Shown one piece after another: positions 5,698-5,719 of a stretch of DNA of 5,719 nt. Origin of the DNA: Spirochaetaceae bacterium (GTDB taxonomy: Bacteria; Spirochaetota; Spirochaetia; DSM-2461). The stretch's first letter is position 1. Each line of letters starts with the position of its first letter. Under the pieces are notes generated by a model that was not told where the DNA came from, searched no databases, and saw only the letters and a program-made list of their open reading frames with translations. Both the position numbers and the translations under genes were made by a program. The stretch covers positions 1 to 5,719 of the forward strand of contig JAEINM010000282.1 of the NCBI GenBank assembly GCA_016342385.1, written 5' to 3'.

Positions 5698-5719
5698 GAG
5701 GGGTTCGTCAGAACCCCTT
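5698..5719 (+). terminator. Intrinsic terminator hairpin, truncated by the window end
   Basis: AGGGGTTC (5699-5706) pairs perfectly with GAACCCCT (5711-5718) around a GTCA loop, with a possible G-T pair outside. The last bases visible are TT, consistent with the start of a T-tract. It would end the transcript of the Rhs fragment and exported gene, about 160 bases after the last stop codon. Confirmation needs the bases beyond 5719. Confidence 0.6.

Larger units (their letters stand above)
5541..5719. other. Structured non-coding tail after the Rhs module
   Basis: This 179-bp stretch has no convincing gene but holds three separate inverted repeats, listed individually. GC recovers to about 47% over 5627-5719, so it differs from the AT-rich gene before it. 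A reading frame from ATG 5627 stays open to the window end (31 codons, beginning MSVEADSPCGSS), but it lacks a ribosome binding site and runs through two hairpins, so I do not call it a gene. The TCTGG motif occurs three times at 5567-5571, 5575-5579 and 5586-5590. Confidence 0.6.

Noticed and set aside
5627..5719. Partial small gene starting at ATG 5627
   Set aside because: No ribosome binding site, and the frame crosses two strong hairpins including a probable terminator; it may only be an open frame by chance.
5541..5719. Start or end of a group II intron
   Set aside because: I find no GUGYG 5' end and no domain V hairpin with its AGC and GNRA features within the window; the bases beyond 5719 would be needed.

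Overview
This looks like a fragment of a spirochaete-type bacterial chromosome. The best taxonomic clue is the Rhs core tail at 4366-4446, which reads DPIR-x-G-x-NWY-x-YV-x-NDP-x-N before its DPFGL end. That wording is familiar from Rhs proteins of spirochaetes. An exported, Phe-terminated, barrel-like protein supports a diderm envelope. The assignment is an inference; the window has no rRNA or tRNA.

Layout. Positions 1-1647 hold acetate kinase (ackA, minus strand), followed at its 3' side by a 15-bp tandem repeat. Upstream of it lies a 274-bp divergent intergenic region with a good plus-strand promoter. Positions 1648-3947 hold a two-gene plus-strand unit: a cytoplasmic alpha/beta hydrolase of the monoacylglycerol lipase/lysophospholipase type, and 35 bp later a secreted aromatic-rich protein that is probably an outer-membrane beta-barrel. 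Positions 4021-5540 hold an Rhs C-terminal fragment without the long N-terminal YD-repeat body. It carries an unusual, extremely acidic C-terminal domain and overlaps by one base (TAATG) a small AT-rich gene for an exported protein I do not recognise. Positions 5541-5719 look non-coding and highly structured: a 10-bp hairpin, a long two-stem hairpin with integron attC-like geometry, and a terminator hairpin cut by the window end.

How the genes relate. AckA makes ATP from acetyl phosphate and is ordinary metabolism. The hydrolase and barrel protein may be co-transcribed; a lipid or envelope theme is possible but unproven. The Rhs fragment and its partner form the accessory part. By layout they resemble an orphan Rhs-CT/immunity module: conserved core end, DPxGL boundary, variable tail, tightly coupled small gene, and GC falling from about 41% in the core (4081-4440) to about 35% in the tail (4441-4860) and 28% in the start of the partner gene (4861-5220), by hand count. 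The tail does not look like a familiar toxin, and the partner has a signal peptide, so any effector target would more likely be in the periplasm or envelope. This module and the structured DNA after it are the most promising places for something new.
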